DNA from: Streptomyces spongiicola
GTDB taxonomy: Bacteria > Actinomycetota > Actinomycetes > Streptomycetales > Streptomycetaceae
Reading direction: 5' to 3'
Assembly (NCBI RefSeq): GCF_003122365.1
Contig: NZ_CP029254.1
Coordinates: 4,179,501 to 4,243,500, forward strand
Length of the DNA: 64,000 nt
Both the position numbers and the translations under genes were made by a program. Below are positions 7,428 through 14,496 of this stretch, in pieces. The notes below the pieces were generated by a model. That model had not been told where the DNA came from and searched no databases. It was given only the letters and a program-made list of their open reading frames with translations. How positions within the stretch are numbered: the first letter of the stretch is position 1; every line of letters starts with the position of its first letter.

Positions 7428-8339
7428 ATGGACTACCGGTCGATCCTCGAGCGGATCGCGCAGGACGTCGCACCGCTGCTCGGCAGCGGCACCCCGGCCG
7501 AGTACATCCCGGCCCTGGCCGCCGTCGACCCCCGCCGTTTCGGCATGGCCGTCGCCGACCTCGACGGCAGGGTCCACGGTGTCGGCGACTGGGAGCGGCC
7601 GTTCTCCACCCAGTCGGTCACCAAGGTCTTCGCCCTGGCCCTCGCCCTCTCCCTGGACGGCGACGGCCTCTGGGAGCGCGTGGGCCGCGAGCCCTCCGGC
7701 AACCCGTTCAACTCGCTGGTGCAGCTGGAGTACGAGAACGGCATCCCGCGCAATCCGTTCATCAACGCCGGGGCCCTCGTCGTCACGGACCGGCTGCTGA
7801 CGCTGACCGGCGACGCGAGCAGCGAGGTGCTGGAGTTCCTGCGGAAGGAGAGCGGCAACCCGGAACTGGGCTTCGACCCGGAGGTCGCCGAGTCCGAGTC
7901 CGGGCACGGCGACCGCAATGCCGCGCTGGCCCACTTCATGGCGTCGTACGGCAACATCGCCAATCCCGTCCCCGCGCTGCTCGACCACTACTTCTGGCAG
8001 TGCTCGATCGAGATGAACTGCGCCGATCTGGCCCGCGCGGCCCGCTTCCTGGCCCGTCACGGACTCCGCGCGGACGGCAGCCGGCTGCTGACCCGCAGCG
8101 AGTCCAAGCAGATCAACGCGGTGATGCTCACCTGCGGTACGTACGACGCGGCGGGCGAGTTCGCCTACCGGGTCGGGCTGCCCGGCAAGAGCGGCGTCGG
8201 CGGCGGGATCGTGGCGGTGGTGCCGGGCCGGTGCACGCTGTGCGTGTGGAGCCCGGGGCTGGACGGGCAGGGCAACTCGGTGGCGGGCGTGGCGGCGCTG
8301 GACCGCTTCACCACGCTGACCGGGCTGTCGGTGTTCTGA
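7428..8339 (+). CDS. glsA: Glutaminase A
   Basis: Hydrolyses L-glutamine to glutamate and ammonia; serine-dependent, beta-lactamase-like fold. The 303-residue protein matches the family in length. The catalytic S-x-x-K is S63-K66 in FSTQSVTKVFAL. Other family blocks are PSGNPFNSLVQLEYENGIPRNPFINAGAL, HFMASYGNI, the CSIEMNCADLA block and GLPGKSGVGGGIVA. The ATG at 7428 is 21 bp after menG, so the two may share a transcript. A hairpin at 8349-8383 follows. Confidence 0.95.
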   Translation: MDYRSILERIAQDVAPLLGSGTPAEYIPALAAVDPRRFGMAVADLDGRVHGVGDWERPFSTQSVTKVFALALALSLDGDGLWERVGREPSGNPFNSLVQLEYENGIPRNPFINAGALVVTDRLLTLTGDASSEVLEFLRKESGNPELGFDPEVAESESGHGDRNAALAHFMASYGNIANPVPALLDHYFWQCSIEMNCADLARAARFLARHGLRADGSRLLTRSESKQINAVMLTCGTYDAAGEFAYRVGLPGKSGVGGGIVAVVPGRCTLCVWSPGLDGQGNSVAGVAALDRFTTLTGLSVF

Positions 8340-8348
8340 CCGCGCGGA

Positions 8349-8383
8349 GCCGGCCGCCGGGGTCGCCCCGTCGGGCGGCCGGC
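8349..8383 (+). terminator. Terminator hairpin after glsA
   Basis: A perfect 10-bp stem GCCGGCCGCC / GGCGGCCGGC with a 15-nt loop, 10 nt after the glsA stop codon. Confidence 0.65.
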
Positions 8384-8741
8384 CGGTTGGTGAAGCGCTT
8401 GCCGTACGGATAGACCACGGTCGCCCGGTCCGGGCGCGGCCGGCCGCGCCCGGACCGGGCGACTCCGGAAGCGGCTGGACGGGGCGACCCGGAAGCGGCT
8501 GGAGCGAGTCGGCGGACTCCGGCGGGAGCGCAGGACGGGGCGTTCGCACCGGCGCGTCCGGACCGCTCCCGGAGTTCACCCTCGGTGCCGGGCTGGCGTC
8601 GGGCTCGGCGCCGGGCCCCGCGTCGGGCCCGGCAGCGAACGTGGCGTCGAACCGCCCCTGCCGCGGGAACACCTCCCCGGCCGGGCGGACACCGGCGCGT
8701 CCTCGAGGCGGCCCTGTCCGCCCGCGCCACGGACGCGGCGT
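8384..8741. other. Gap between convergent glsA and GNAT genes
   Basis: GC-rich sequence with short imperfect repeats of CCGGAAGCGGCTGGA type (about 8465-8505). No gene, RNA or strong regulatory signal is seen. Confidence 0.4.
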
Positions 8742-9257
8742 TCAGCGGAGGGCGAGCCGGAAGCAGAGCCCCTTGCGGTCGAGTTCCGGGACGGCGTACG
8801 TCTCGGCGAGTTCCATGCCCAGCCGCCGGGTCACCGCGATCGACCGCTCGTTGCGGGAGTCGACCATCGCGACCACGGACGGGACACCCGCCGCGCGCAG
8901 CCGGTCCAGTGCCGTCCGCGCGGCGGACGTCGCATAGCCGCGGCCCCAGTACGGGCGCGCGAGCCGCCAGCCGATCTCGATCTCCCCGACCGGGCCGAAC
9001 GCTTCGTGCGGCCACGGCTGCGCGCCCGTGAAGCCGCACACCTCGCCCGACTCGTCCAGCAGCGTCCACAGGCAGAAGCCGCGCTCGGCGTCGTGCCGCC
9101 GCTGCCGCGCGGTGAGTTCCTCGTAGACGGACACCTCGGCGGACCTGCCTCCGTGGAACTCCATCACCTCGGTGTCGTCGAAGGCGCGGTGCCAGGCGAA
9201 CGCGTCCTCCTCGGTGGGCACGCGGAGCTTGACGACGGGGAGAGACGCTGCGGTCAT
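8742..9257 (-). CDS. GNAT-family N-acetyltransferase (RimJ/RimL-like)
   Basis: 171-residue acetyltransferase. The acetyl-CoA-binding motif A is EIEIGWRLARPYWGRGYATSAARTAL, with R/Q-x-x-G-x-G/A represented by YWGRGYA; motif B follows as VPSVVAMVDSRNERSIAVTRRLGM. The N-terminus (LRVPTEEDAFAWHRAF) matches the ribosomal-protein acetyltransferase-like group that modifies amino-terminal or small amine substrates; the substrate is unknown. The ATG at 9257 is chosen because GAAGGG lies 9 nt upstream; an upstream in-frame ATG at 9296 lacks a binding site. It is divergent from the menJ-like gene, 97 bp away. Confidence 0.9.
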   Translation of the reverse strand: MTAASLPVVKLRVPTEEDAFAWHRAFDDTEVMEFHGGRSAEVSVYEELTARQRRHDAERGFCLWTLLDESGEVCGFTGAQPWPHEAFGPVGEIEIGWRLARPYWGRGYATSAARTALDRLRAAGVPSVVAMVDSRNERSIAVTRRLGMELAETYAVPELDRKGLCFRLALR

Positions 9258-9295
9258 CGTGGGGAGCCCTTCGGTCGCCGTTCGGTACGCCCCCA

Positions 9296-9301
9296 TAGAC
9301 T
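9296..9301 (+). promoter_or_regulatory. -10 box of the menJ-like reductase gene
   Basis: TAGACT with predicted transcript start near 9308, leaving a leader of about 47 nt that contains the GGGAG ribosome-binding site before the GTG at 9355. Confidence 0.45.
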
Positions 9302-9354
9302 GCACACGACCTGTGCCGCCCGGCACGTGAATTCGAGTCTTCGGGAGAACCGCC

Positions 9355-10644
9355 GTGACCGAGACGACCCCCTCCGAGCACACCGCAGATGTGATCGTCG
9401 TCGGGGCGGGCCCGGCCGGTTCGACGACCGCCTACCATCTGGCCAGGTCCGGCCTCGACGTCCTGCTGCTGGAGAAGACGGCGTTCCCCCGCGAGAAGGT
9501 CTGCGGCGACGGGCTCACCCCCCGCGCCACCAGGCAGCTGGTCGCCATGGGCATCGACGTGTCCGAGGAGGCCGGCTGGCTGCGCAACAAGGGCCTGCGG
9601 ATCATCGGCGGCGGGGTCCGGCTGCAACTGGACTGGCCGGAGCTGGCCAGCTACCCCGACTACGGACTGGTGCGCAAGCGGGACGACTTCGACGAGCAGC
9701 TGGCGCGGCAGGCGCAGAAGGCCGGCGCGCGGCTGTACGAGCGCTGCAACGTCGGCGCCCCGGTCCTCGACGAACGCACCGGGCGCATCACGGGTGTCCA
9801 TGCCAGGCTCGGCGACGAGAAGCGCGAGGTCACCTTCCGCGCCCCGCTCGTGGTGGCCGCGGACGGCAACTCCTCCCGGATCTCCCTCGCCATGGGGCTG
9901 CACCGGCGCGAGGACCGCCCGATGGGCGTCGCCGTCCGCACCTACTTCACCAGCCCGCGGCACGACGACGACTACCTGGAGTCCTGGCTTGAGCTGTGGG
10001 ACCGCCGCGGTCCCGGGGAGGACCGGCTGCTGCCCGGCTACGGGTGGATCTTCGGCATGGGCGACGGCACCTCCAACGTCGGCCTCGGCGTGCTGAACAC
10101 CTCGGCGTCCTTCAAGGAGCTGGACTGGCGCGAGGTCCTCAAGGCCTGGTGCGCCTCGATGCCGGAGGAATGGGGCTATGTGCCCGGCAACATGACCGGC
10201 CCGATCCGCGGCGCCGCGCTCCCCATGGCCTTCAACCGGCAGCCGCACTACACCAGGGGCCTGCTGCTGGTCGGTGACGCGGGCGGCCTGGTCAACCCGT
10301 TCAACGGCGAGGGCATCGCCTACGCCATGGAGTCCGGGCAGATCGCCGCCGACGTCATCGTCCAGGCGCACGCCCGGGCCACGCCCGCCCAGCGGGAACT
10401 GGCCCTGCGCGGCTACCCCGAGGTCCTCAAGGACACCTACGGCGGCTACTACACGCTGGGCCGGGCGTTCGTGAAACTGATCGGCAACCCGAAGGTCATG
10501 AAGATCGCGACCCAGCGGGGCCTGACGCACCCGGTGCTGATGAGGTTCACGCTGAAGATGCTGGCCAACCTCACGGATCCCACCGGCGGCGACGCGATGG
10601 ACCGGATCATCAACGGCCTCTCCAAGGTGGCCCCACGTTCGTGA
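9355..10644 (+). CDS. Geranylgeranyl-reductase-family flavoprotein, probable menaquinone reductase (MenJ-like)
   Basis: FAD-dependent enzyme expected to saturate a double bond in an isoprenoid chain. The 429-residue protein has the Rossmann motif VVGAGPAG (residues 15-22), the GGR-family segment EKTAFPREKVCGDGLTPRA, and the second FAD motif LLVGDAGGLVNPFNGEGI (about residue 300 onward). Mycobacterial MenJ, which reduces the menaquinone side chain, belongs to this family, and streptomycetes make partly hydrogenated menaquinones. Position between menG and nuo supports that role, but reduction of polar lipids cannot be excluded. GTG start with GGGAG upstream. Confidence 0.88.
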   Translation: MTETTPSEHTADVIVVGAGPAGSTTAYHLARSGLDVLLLEKTAFPREKVCGDGLTPRATRQLVAMGIDVSEEAGWLRNKGLRIIGGGVRLQLDWPELASYPDYGLVRKRDDFDEQLARQAQKAGARLYERCNVGAPVLDERTGRITGVHARLGDEKREVTFRAPLVVAADGNSSRISLAMGLHRREDRPMGVAVRTYFTSPRHDDDYLESWLELWDRRGPGEDRLLPGYGWIFGMGDGTSNVGLGVLNTSASFKELDWREVLKAWCASMPEEWGYVPGNMTGPIRGAALPMAFNRQPHYTRGLLLVGDAGGLVNPFNGEGIAYAMESGQIAADVIVQAHARATPAQRELALRGYPEVLKDTYGGYYTLGRAFVKLIGNPKVMKIATQRGLTHPVLMRFTLKMLANLTDPTGGDAMDRIINGLSKVAPRS

Positions 10645-10720
10645 CGATTCAACCGGCGTCGTTCCGCGCCGGGTTGTGCGTGTGAGGCCCTCGGGCTTGG
10701 CCCCTTCCCACCGCAGACAT

Positions 10721-10761
10721 GAATCCGCCCGCCGGGGGCGCAGGCCCCGGCGGGCGGATTC
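10721..10761 (+). terminator. Strong terminator after the menJ-like gene
   Basis: A perfect 17-bp stem (GAATCCGCCCGCCGGGG at 10721-10737 with its complement at 10745-10761) and a 7-nt loop. Confidence 0.85.
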
Positions 10762-10900
10762 AGCGTTTCGCGGTCCGCTACCGCAGGGTCAGCCCGTCCC
10801 GGAGCGTCCCCGGGGCGGCCTGGGGAGCGCGGTCGGGACAGGCGTGGACGGTCACGCTCGGGCCGCTGGCGCGCTCGACACGGCTCACGGGAACGGGTGC

Positions 10901-11049
10901 CTCGGTCTCCCGCGCGCAGAGGCCGCCCCGACGACCTCGCCCTGACCGGCCGCCGGCGACGACTCGGTCTCCCGCGCAGAGGCCGCCCCTCCGGGGAACG
11001 GACGTGGCAATGGTGACGTTTCTCGGTCTCCCGCGCGCAGAGGCCGCCC
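10901..11049. repeat. Three palindromic repeats of 26-28 nt with CRISPR-like spacing
   Basis: Copies lie at 10901-10928, 10963-10988 and 11022-11049. They share CTCGGTCTCCCGCGC at the left and AGAGGCCGCCC at the right; copy 2 lacks a GC in the centre. The intervening sequences are 34 and 33 nt and unrelated to each other. Each copy folds as GGTCTC..GAGGCC (one G-U pair) in plus-strand RNA. A possible decayed fourth copy begins near 11078. The geometry resembles a minimal type I-E array, but there are no cas genes in the window and the repeat lacks the usual strong CCCCG/CGGGG core, so it may be a non-CRISPR tandem hairpin family. Confidence 0.6.
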
Positions 11050-11063
11050 TGGCCCGCCGGCGA

Positions 11064-11097
11064 CCGTCCGGCGGCCGGGGGCTCTCCCGCCGGACGG
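11064..11097. terminator. Hairpin in the menJ / NlpC-P60 convergent gap
   Basis: A perfect 11-bp inverted repeat CCGTCCGGCGG / CCGCCGGACGG with a 12-nt loop. It can act in either direction. Confidence 0.55.
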
Positions 11098-11173
11098 CGA
11101 AGGGCCCAGGGGGCACGACGCGAAGGCCACCGCCCCCGGACGGGGAGACGGTGGCTGTCCCGGTCATCCCGGC

Positions 11174-11203
11174 CGTCCCGTTCGTCCCGGGACGAACGGG
11201 ACG
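11174..11203 (-). terminator. 30-bp perfect palindrome after the NlpC/P60 gene
   Basis: CGTCCCGTTCGTCCC is followed directly by its exact complement with no spacer. It lies 35 nt beyond the end of the convergent minus-strand gene and probably terminates it. Confidence 0.65.
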
Positions 11204-11237
11204 AAGCGGGTGTTCCGGGGGAGCGCTTCGGGGCCGC

Positions 11238-12053
11238 TCAGAGCACGCGGACGGCGCCGCTCGCCGGATAGCCCGACAACTCCTGGATGACGACGCCCTT
11301 GCCGGGGTTGGCGGCGTCGAGGTACTTGCCGTCGCCGATGTACACACCGGTGTGGTAGGCGGAGCCCGCGCCGCCCCAGTAGAGGATGTCGCCGACCTGG
11401 AGGTTGCCCAGGGACACCTGGGTGCCCGCCACGGACTGGTCCTGGGAGACGCGCGGCAGGTCGATGCCGACCTGGCGGAACGCGGCCTGGACCAGGCTGG
11501 AGCAGTCCCACGAGTTGGGGCCGGTGGCGCCCATGACGTAGGCGTCGCCGAGCTGGGCCTTGAGGAAGGCGACCACGGTCGCGGCGGAGCCGGAGGCGTC
11601 GGAGACGCCCTGCGAGGGGGCGGACAGGGTGGTGCGCTCCGAGGAGCGGGAGGAGCGCTCCTCGGCCGCGGCGCGGGCGGCCTCCTCGGCCTTCCGCTCG
11701 GCTTCGGCCTTCCGCTCGGCCTCGGCTTTGCGCTCGGCCTCCGCCTTGGCCTTCTTCGCGGCCGTCGCCGCCTTGACGGCGGCGGCGTTCTCCTGGGTCT
11801 TCAGGTCGAGGGCCAGGGCCGCCTGCTGGGTCGCCTCGGCGGAGAGGGCGACCGCCTCGGCGAGTTCCGGGCTGTCGACGGTGAGCGCGGGCATCTCGAT
11901 GGTCTCGGTCACCGGCTCGGCGTTCGCCGGCCCGGCGCTTCCGGCCACCGCGATGGTGCTGAGGACGCCACCGGCAACTCCGGCGCGCAGCGCGAGCTTC
12001 GAGGAGCTGCGGCGGGGCTTCCGGTGGCTACGTATGTGAGCGGTGTGGGACAT
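11238..12053 (-). CDS. Secreted NlpC/P60 (C40) peptidoglycan endopeptidase
   Basis: Cell-wall hydrolase expected to cut peptide stems of peptidoglycan outside the membrane. The 271-residue precursor has a twin-basic/hydrophobic signal region (residues 1-45, cleavage after ANA). A helical Lys/Ala/Glu-rich coiled coil containing repeated KAEAER units follows (about residues 95-135). The C-terminal NlpC/P60 domain spans residues 155-271. The catalytic cysteine is C184 in WDCSSLV and the histidine is H234 in YHTGVYIG. The third polar residue is probably N249 (DAANPGKG). The ATG at 12053 lacks a clear Shine-Dalgarno sequence. It is divergent from nuoA. Confidence 0.93.
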   Translation of the reverse strand: MSHTAHIRSHRKPRRSSSKLALRAGVAGGVLSTIAVAGSAGPANAEPVTETIEMPALTVDSPELAEAVALSAEATQQAALALDLKTQENAAAVKAATAAKKAKAEAERKAEAERKAEAERKAEEAARAAAEERSSRSSERTTLSAPSQGVSDASGSAATVVAFLKAQLGDAYVMGATGPNSWDCSSLVQAAFRQVGIDLPRVSQDQSVAGTQVSLGNLQVGDILYWGGAGSAYHTGVYIGDGKYLDAANPGKGVVIQELSGYPASGAVRVL

Positions 12054-12339
12054 GGGTACAACCGCTATCAGGGCTCAACGGTTCCCTTCAAGAAACGTGC
12101 TTTCCGCCACAGTTGCCGCCCCGGACCGGCGAATCGGCCCGCGTGTCGCCTTTATTGACGCCGTAACGGGCAAAACGGGCAGTCGTGATCAAGGTTGTGA
12201 TCTTGGGTTTTCGCGAAAAGGTCCGGATTGCCCGCCGCTTACCACCCCTTCACACCGATGGCCAAGACCCGGTTTTCCGGACCTCGTCCCGAGTGGCGCA
12301 GGTCACAGAAAGGTCACCGCCGGCGACCCGGGGTGTCGC

Positions 12340-12357
12340 TCGTGAACGCGTGCACAC
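12340..12357. promoter_or_regulatory. Candidate Rex operator, distal
   Basis: TCGTGAACGCGTGCACAC matches the canonical streptomycete Rex site TTGTGAACGCGTTCACAA at 15 of 18 positions. It lies about 290 bp upstream of the proposed nuoA -10 box, so it may serve a distal promoter. Confidence 0.45.
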
Positions 12358-12630
12358 GTCCACTTCCGTCCGCGCGGTCCCCTCGCGTGAGTGAAGGCCG
12401 TCCTTTATCACTCGGTCCGGTCCGTCGCGAATTTGCCTGGACGTCTCGGCCCCTGCTAGAGGCGATGGCCTCTGACCAGCAGTAACGGGGAAAATGTTCA
12501 CTTTTCGTAGTCGCTTGTGCGCTTCCCGTGTGAAGATCACCGCTCATCCGGCTTCATGATCCTTCGTCAGGTGGTGGAGATCACAAAGTCCTTGGCCCAC
12601 CCCGTGTCGCAGATCACAGACCGACGGGCA

Positions 12631-12636
12631 TAGGAT
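12631..12636 (+). promoter_or_regulatory. -10 box of the nuo operon
   Basis: TAGGAT, giving a transcript start near 12643 and a leader of about 105 nt that carries the proximal Rex-like site. Confidence 0.45.
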
Positions 12637-12651
12637 GCGGAGCAGTCGGGC

Positions 12652-12669
12652 TTGTGAACTGCCTCACAT
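12652..12669. promoter_or_regulatory. Candidate Rex operator, proximal to nuoA
   Basis: TTGTGAACTGCCTCACAT keeps the TTGTGAA half-site exactly and five of seven bases of the other half. It would sit just downstream of the predicted transcript start, where a bound repressor would block elongation. Rex control of complex I by the NADH/NAD+ ratio is known from streptomycetes; the site here is inferred from sequence. Confidence 0.55.
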
Positions 12670-12747
12670 GAGCATGATCTTCGCGGGGCGGCGAGACGAG
12701 TCCCGGTGCGGTCCAACGGTCAAGGACGACTGGAAGGAGCGAGGAGC

Positions 12748-13107
12748 GTGAATGCCTACGCGCCCATCCTCGTGCTCGGCGCCCTAGGGGCAGGCTTTGC
12801 GATCTTCTCCGTGGTCATGGCGACGCTCGTCGGCCCGAAGCGGTACAACCGCGCGAAGCTCGAGGCGTACGAGTGCGGTATCGAGCCGACGCCGACGCCG
12901 GCCGGAGGGGGCCGCTTTCCGATCAAGTACTACCTGACGGCGATGCTCTTCATCATCTTCGATATCGAGATCGTCTTCCTCTACCCCTGGGCCGTCAGCT
13001 TCGACGCCCTGGGGATCTTCGGGCTCGTGGAGATGCTGCTCTTCGTGCTCACCGTCTTCGTCGCCTACGCCTACGTCTGGCGGCGCGGCGGCCTGGAATG
13101 GGACTGA
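12748..13107 (+). CDS. nuoA: NADH-quinone oxidoreductase subunit A
   Basis: Small membrane subunit of complex I at the junction of the peripheral and membrane arms. It has 119 residues with three transmembrane helices. The conserved loop between TM1 and TM2 carries KLEAYECGIEPTP, and TM2 has the acidic motif FIIFDIEIVFLYPW. The GTG at 12748 is chosen because AAGGAG lies 9 nt upstream and the family starts just before the first helix; a longer frame from 12706 would add 14 unconserved residues. It is the first gene of the 14-gene operon. Confidence 0.96.
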   Translation: MNAYAPILVLGALGAGFAIFSVVMATLVGPKRYNRAKLEAYECGIEPTPTPAGGGRFPIKYYLTAMLFIIFDIEIVFLYPWAVSFDALGIFGLVEMLLFVLTVFVAYAYVWRRGGLEWD

Positions 13108-13121
13108 GGGGCTGAGGGGCA

Positions 13122-13676
13122 ATGGGACTCGAAGAGAAACTGCCGAGCGGCTTTCTGCTGACCACCGTCGAGCAGGCCGCGGGCTGGGTGCGCAAGTCAT
13201 CCGTCTTCCCCGCGACCTTCGGCCTCGCCTGCTGCGCCATCGAGATGATGACCACCGGCGCGGGCCGCTACGACCTCGCCCGCTTCGGCATGGAGGTCTT
13301 CCGCGGCTCCCCCCGGCAGGCCGACCTGATGATCGTGGCCGGGCGGGTGAGCCAGAAGATGGCGCCCGTCCTGCGGCAGGTCTACGACCAGATGCCCAAT
13401 CCCAAGTGGGTGATCTCCATGGGTGTGTGCGCATCGTCGGGTGGAATGTTCAACAACTACGCGATTGTGCAGGGTGTTGACCACGTTGTTCCTGTTGACA
13501 TCTATCTGCCCGGCTGCCCGCCTCGGCCGGAGATGCTGATGGACGCCATCCTCAAGCTCCACCGGAAGATCCAGACCTCCAAGCTCGGAGTGAACGCGGA
13601 GGAAGCCGCCCGTGAGGCGGAGGAAGCGGCGCTCAAGGCGCTCCCGACGATCGAGATGAAGGGGCTGCTCCGGTGA
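13122..13676 (+). CDS. nuoB: NADH-quinone oxidoreductase subunit B
   Basis: Peripheral-arm subunit that carries cluster N2, the last [4Fe-4S] centre before menaquinone. It has 184 residues. N2 ligands are visible: the adjacent pair C37-C38 in GLACCAIEM, a cysteine in MGVCASSGGMFNNY, and one in LPGCPPRPEML. The start is 14 bp after nuoA. The C-terminal 30 residues are helical and charged. Its 3' end overlaps the GTG of a 32-codon open frame that bridges to nuoC. Confidence 0.97.
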   Translation: MGLEEKLPSGFLLTTVEQAAGWVRKSSVFPATFGLACCAIEMMTTGAGRYDLARFGMEVFRGSPRQADLMIVAGRVSQKMAPVLRQVYDQMPNPKWVISMGVCASSGGMFNNYAIVQGVDHVVPVDIYLPGCPPRPEMLMDAILKLHRKIQTSKLGVNAEEAAREAEEAALKALPTIEMKGLLR

Positions 13677-13771
13677 GCGACGCGCGCACGGCCCCCGGGC
13701 CGCAGACGACGACGGAACCCGCGCCCCCGCGAGTTGCGGGCACGGACGCGGCGAAGGGGGTGCGCAGGTGA
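13673..13771 (+). CDS. Possible 32-residue bridging ORF between nuoB and nuoC
   Basis: GTG at 13673 overlaps the nuoB stop (GTGA), and the frame ends in a TGA overlapping the nuoC GTG (GTGA), so it links the two genes by translational coupling. It has its own GAAGGGG 8 nt upstream. The peptide is Pro/Thr/Ala-rich and matches no family I recognise. The initiation regions at 13658-13681 and 13753-13776 share 20 of 24 bases, suggesting local duplication of the nuoC start. Whether the peptide is made or matters is unknown. Confidence 0.3.
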   Translation: MSDARTAPGPQTTTEPAPPRVAGTDAAKGVRR

Positions 13772-14496
13772 CCGACCAGCCGAACCCCGAGAAGGAGCTC
13801 TCCGAGCAGAACCTGCCCGGGCAGCGCGGTGAGCACGGCGAGGAGATCCGCGTCCAGCGCGGCATGTTCGGCGCCGGTGACGGCGGCGACACCTCCGGCT
13901 ACGGAGGGCTCGTCCGCTCCGTCCGGCTGCCCGGCGCCGCCACCCGCCCCTACGGCGGCTGGTTCGACGAGGTCGCCGACGAACTGGAGGGCGCCCTCGA
14001 GGAGCAGGGCGTCGTCCCGGAGAACGCGATCGAGAAGACCGTCGTCGACCGCGGCGAACTCACCTTCCACGTCTCCCGCGAGCACCTCGTCCGCGTCGCC
14101 AGGACGCTGCGCGACGACCCGGCGCTGCGGTTCGAGCTGTGCACGGGCGTGAGCGGCGTCCACTACCCGGGCGACAAGGGACGCGAGCTGCACGCCGTCT
14201 ACCACCTGCGCTCGCTCACCCACGGCCGGCTGCTCCGCCTGGAGGCCGGCGCCCCGGACGCGGACCCGCACGTCCCGTCGCTCGTGGAGGTCTATCCGAC
14301 CAACGACTGGCACGAGCGCGAGACCTACGACTTCTTCGGCCTGGTCTTCGACGGCCACCCCGCCCTCACCCGGATCATGATGCCGGACGACTGGCAGGGC
14401 TTCCCTCAGCGCAAGGACTACCCCCTCGGCGGCATCCCCGTCGAGTACAAGGGCGCCCAGATCCCGGCTCCGGACCAGCGGAGGTCGTACTCGTGA
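13768..14496 (+). CDS. nuoC: NADH-quinone oxidoreductase subunit C
   Basis: 30-kDa-type peripheral subunit that packs on NuoD near the quinone site. It has 242 residues with a variable N-terminus of about 60. The conserved core includes ELCTGVSGVHYPG and the signature YPTNDWHERETYDFFGLVFDGHP, followed by MMPDDWQGFPQRKDYPLGG. The GTG has GAAGGGGG upstream. Its stop overlaps the nuoD start (GTGA). It is not fused to NuoD, unlike in E. coli. Confidence 0.96.
   Translation: MTDQPNPEKELSEQNLPGQRGEHGEEIRVQRGMFGAGDGGDTSGYGGLVRSVRLPGAATRPYGGWFDEVADELEGALEEQGVVPENAIEKTVVDRGELTFHVSREHLVRVARTLRDDPALRFELCTGVSGVHYPGDKGRELHAVYHLRSLTHGRLLRLEAGAPDADPHVPSLVEVYPTNDWHERETYDFFGLVFDGHPALTRIMMPDDWQGFPQRKDYPLGGIPVEYKGAQIPAPDQRRSYS

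Larger units (their letters stand above)
12054..12747. promoter_or_regulatory. Regulatory region between the NlpC/P60 gene and nuoA
   Basis: 694 bp without a credible gene. It contains two candidate Rex operators (12340-12357 and 12652-12669) and a -10-like TAGGAT (12631-12636). AGATCAC occurs at 12534, 12578 and 12611 with spacings of 44 and 33 bp. A direct repeat GGTCAC at 12301 and 12312 (11-bp period) and GTGATC at 12185 and 12197 are also present. The lower local GC and motif density mark it as a regulated divergent promoter. Confidence 0.6.

Noticed and set aside
5916..8672. 918-codon minus-strand frame across mqnC, menG and glsA
   Set aside because: Spans several convincing plus-strand genes with clear motifs; the composition is typical of a GC-rich antisense frame.
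9328..9350. tRNA T-arm-like TTCGAGTC upstream of the menJ-like gene
   Set aside because: No acceptor, D or anticodon stems surround it.
10901..11049. Confident annotation of a CRISPR array
   Set aside because: Only three repeats, the middle one is shortened, and there are no cas genes; recorded as a repeat with CRISPR-like spacing.
12054..12260. Cyclic di-AMP (ydaO-type) riboswitch upstream of the cell-wall hydrolase
   Set aside because: Such riboswitches often precede NlpC/P60 genes in streptomycetes, but the conserved core segments were not found here or upstream of the SLT gene.
12043..12540. Small open frames between the NlpC/P60 gene and nuoA
   Set aside because: No ribosome-binding sites or family features; they overlap regulatory motifs and each other on both strands.
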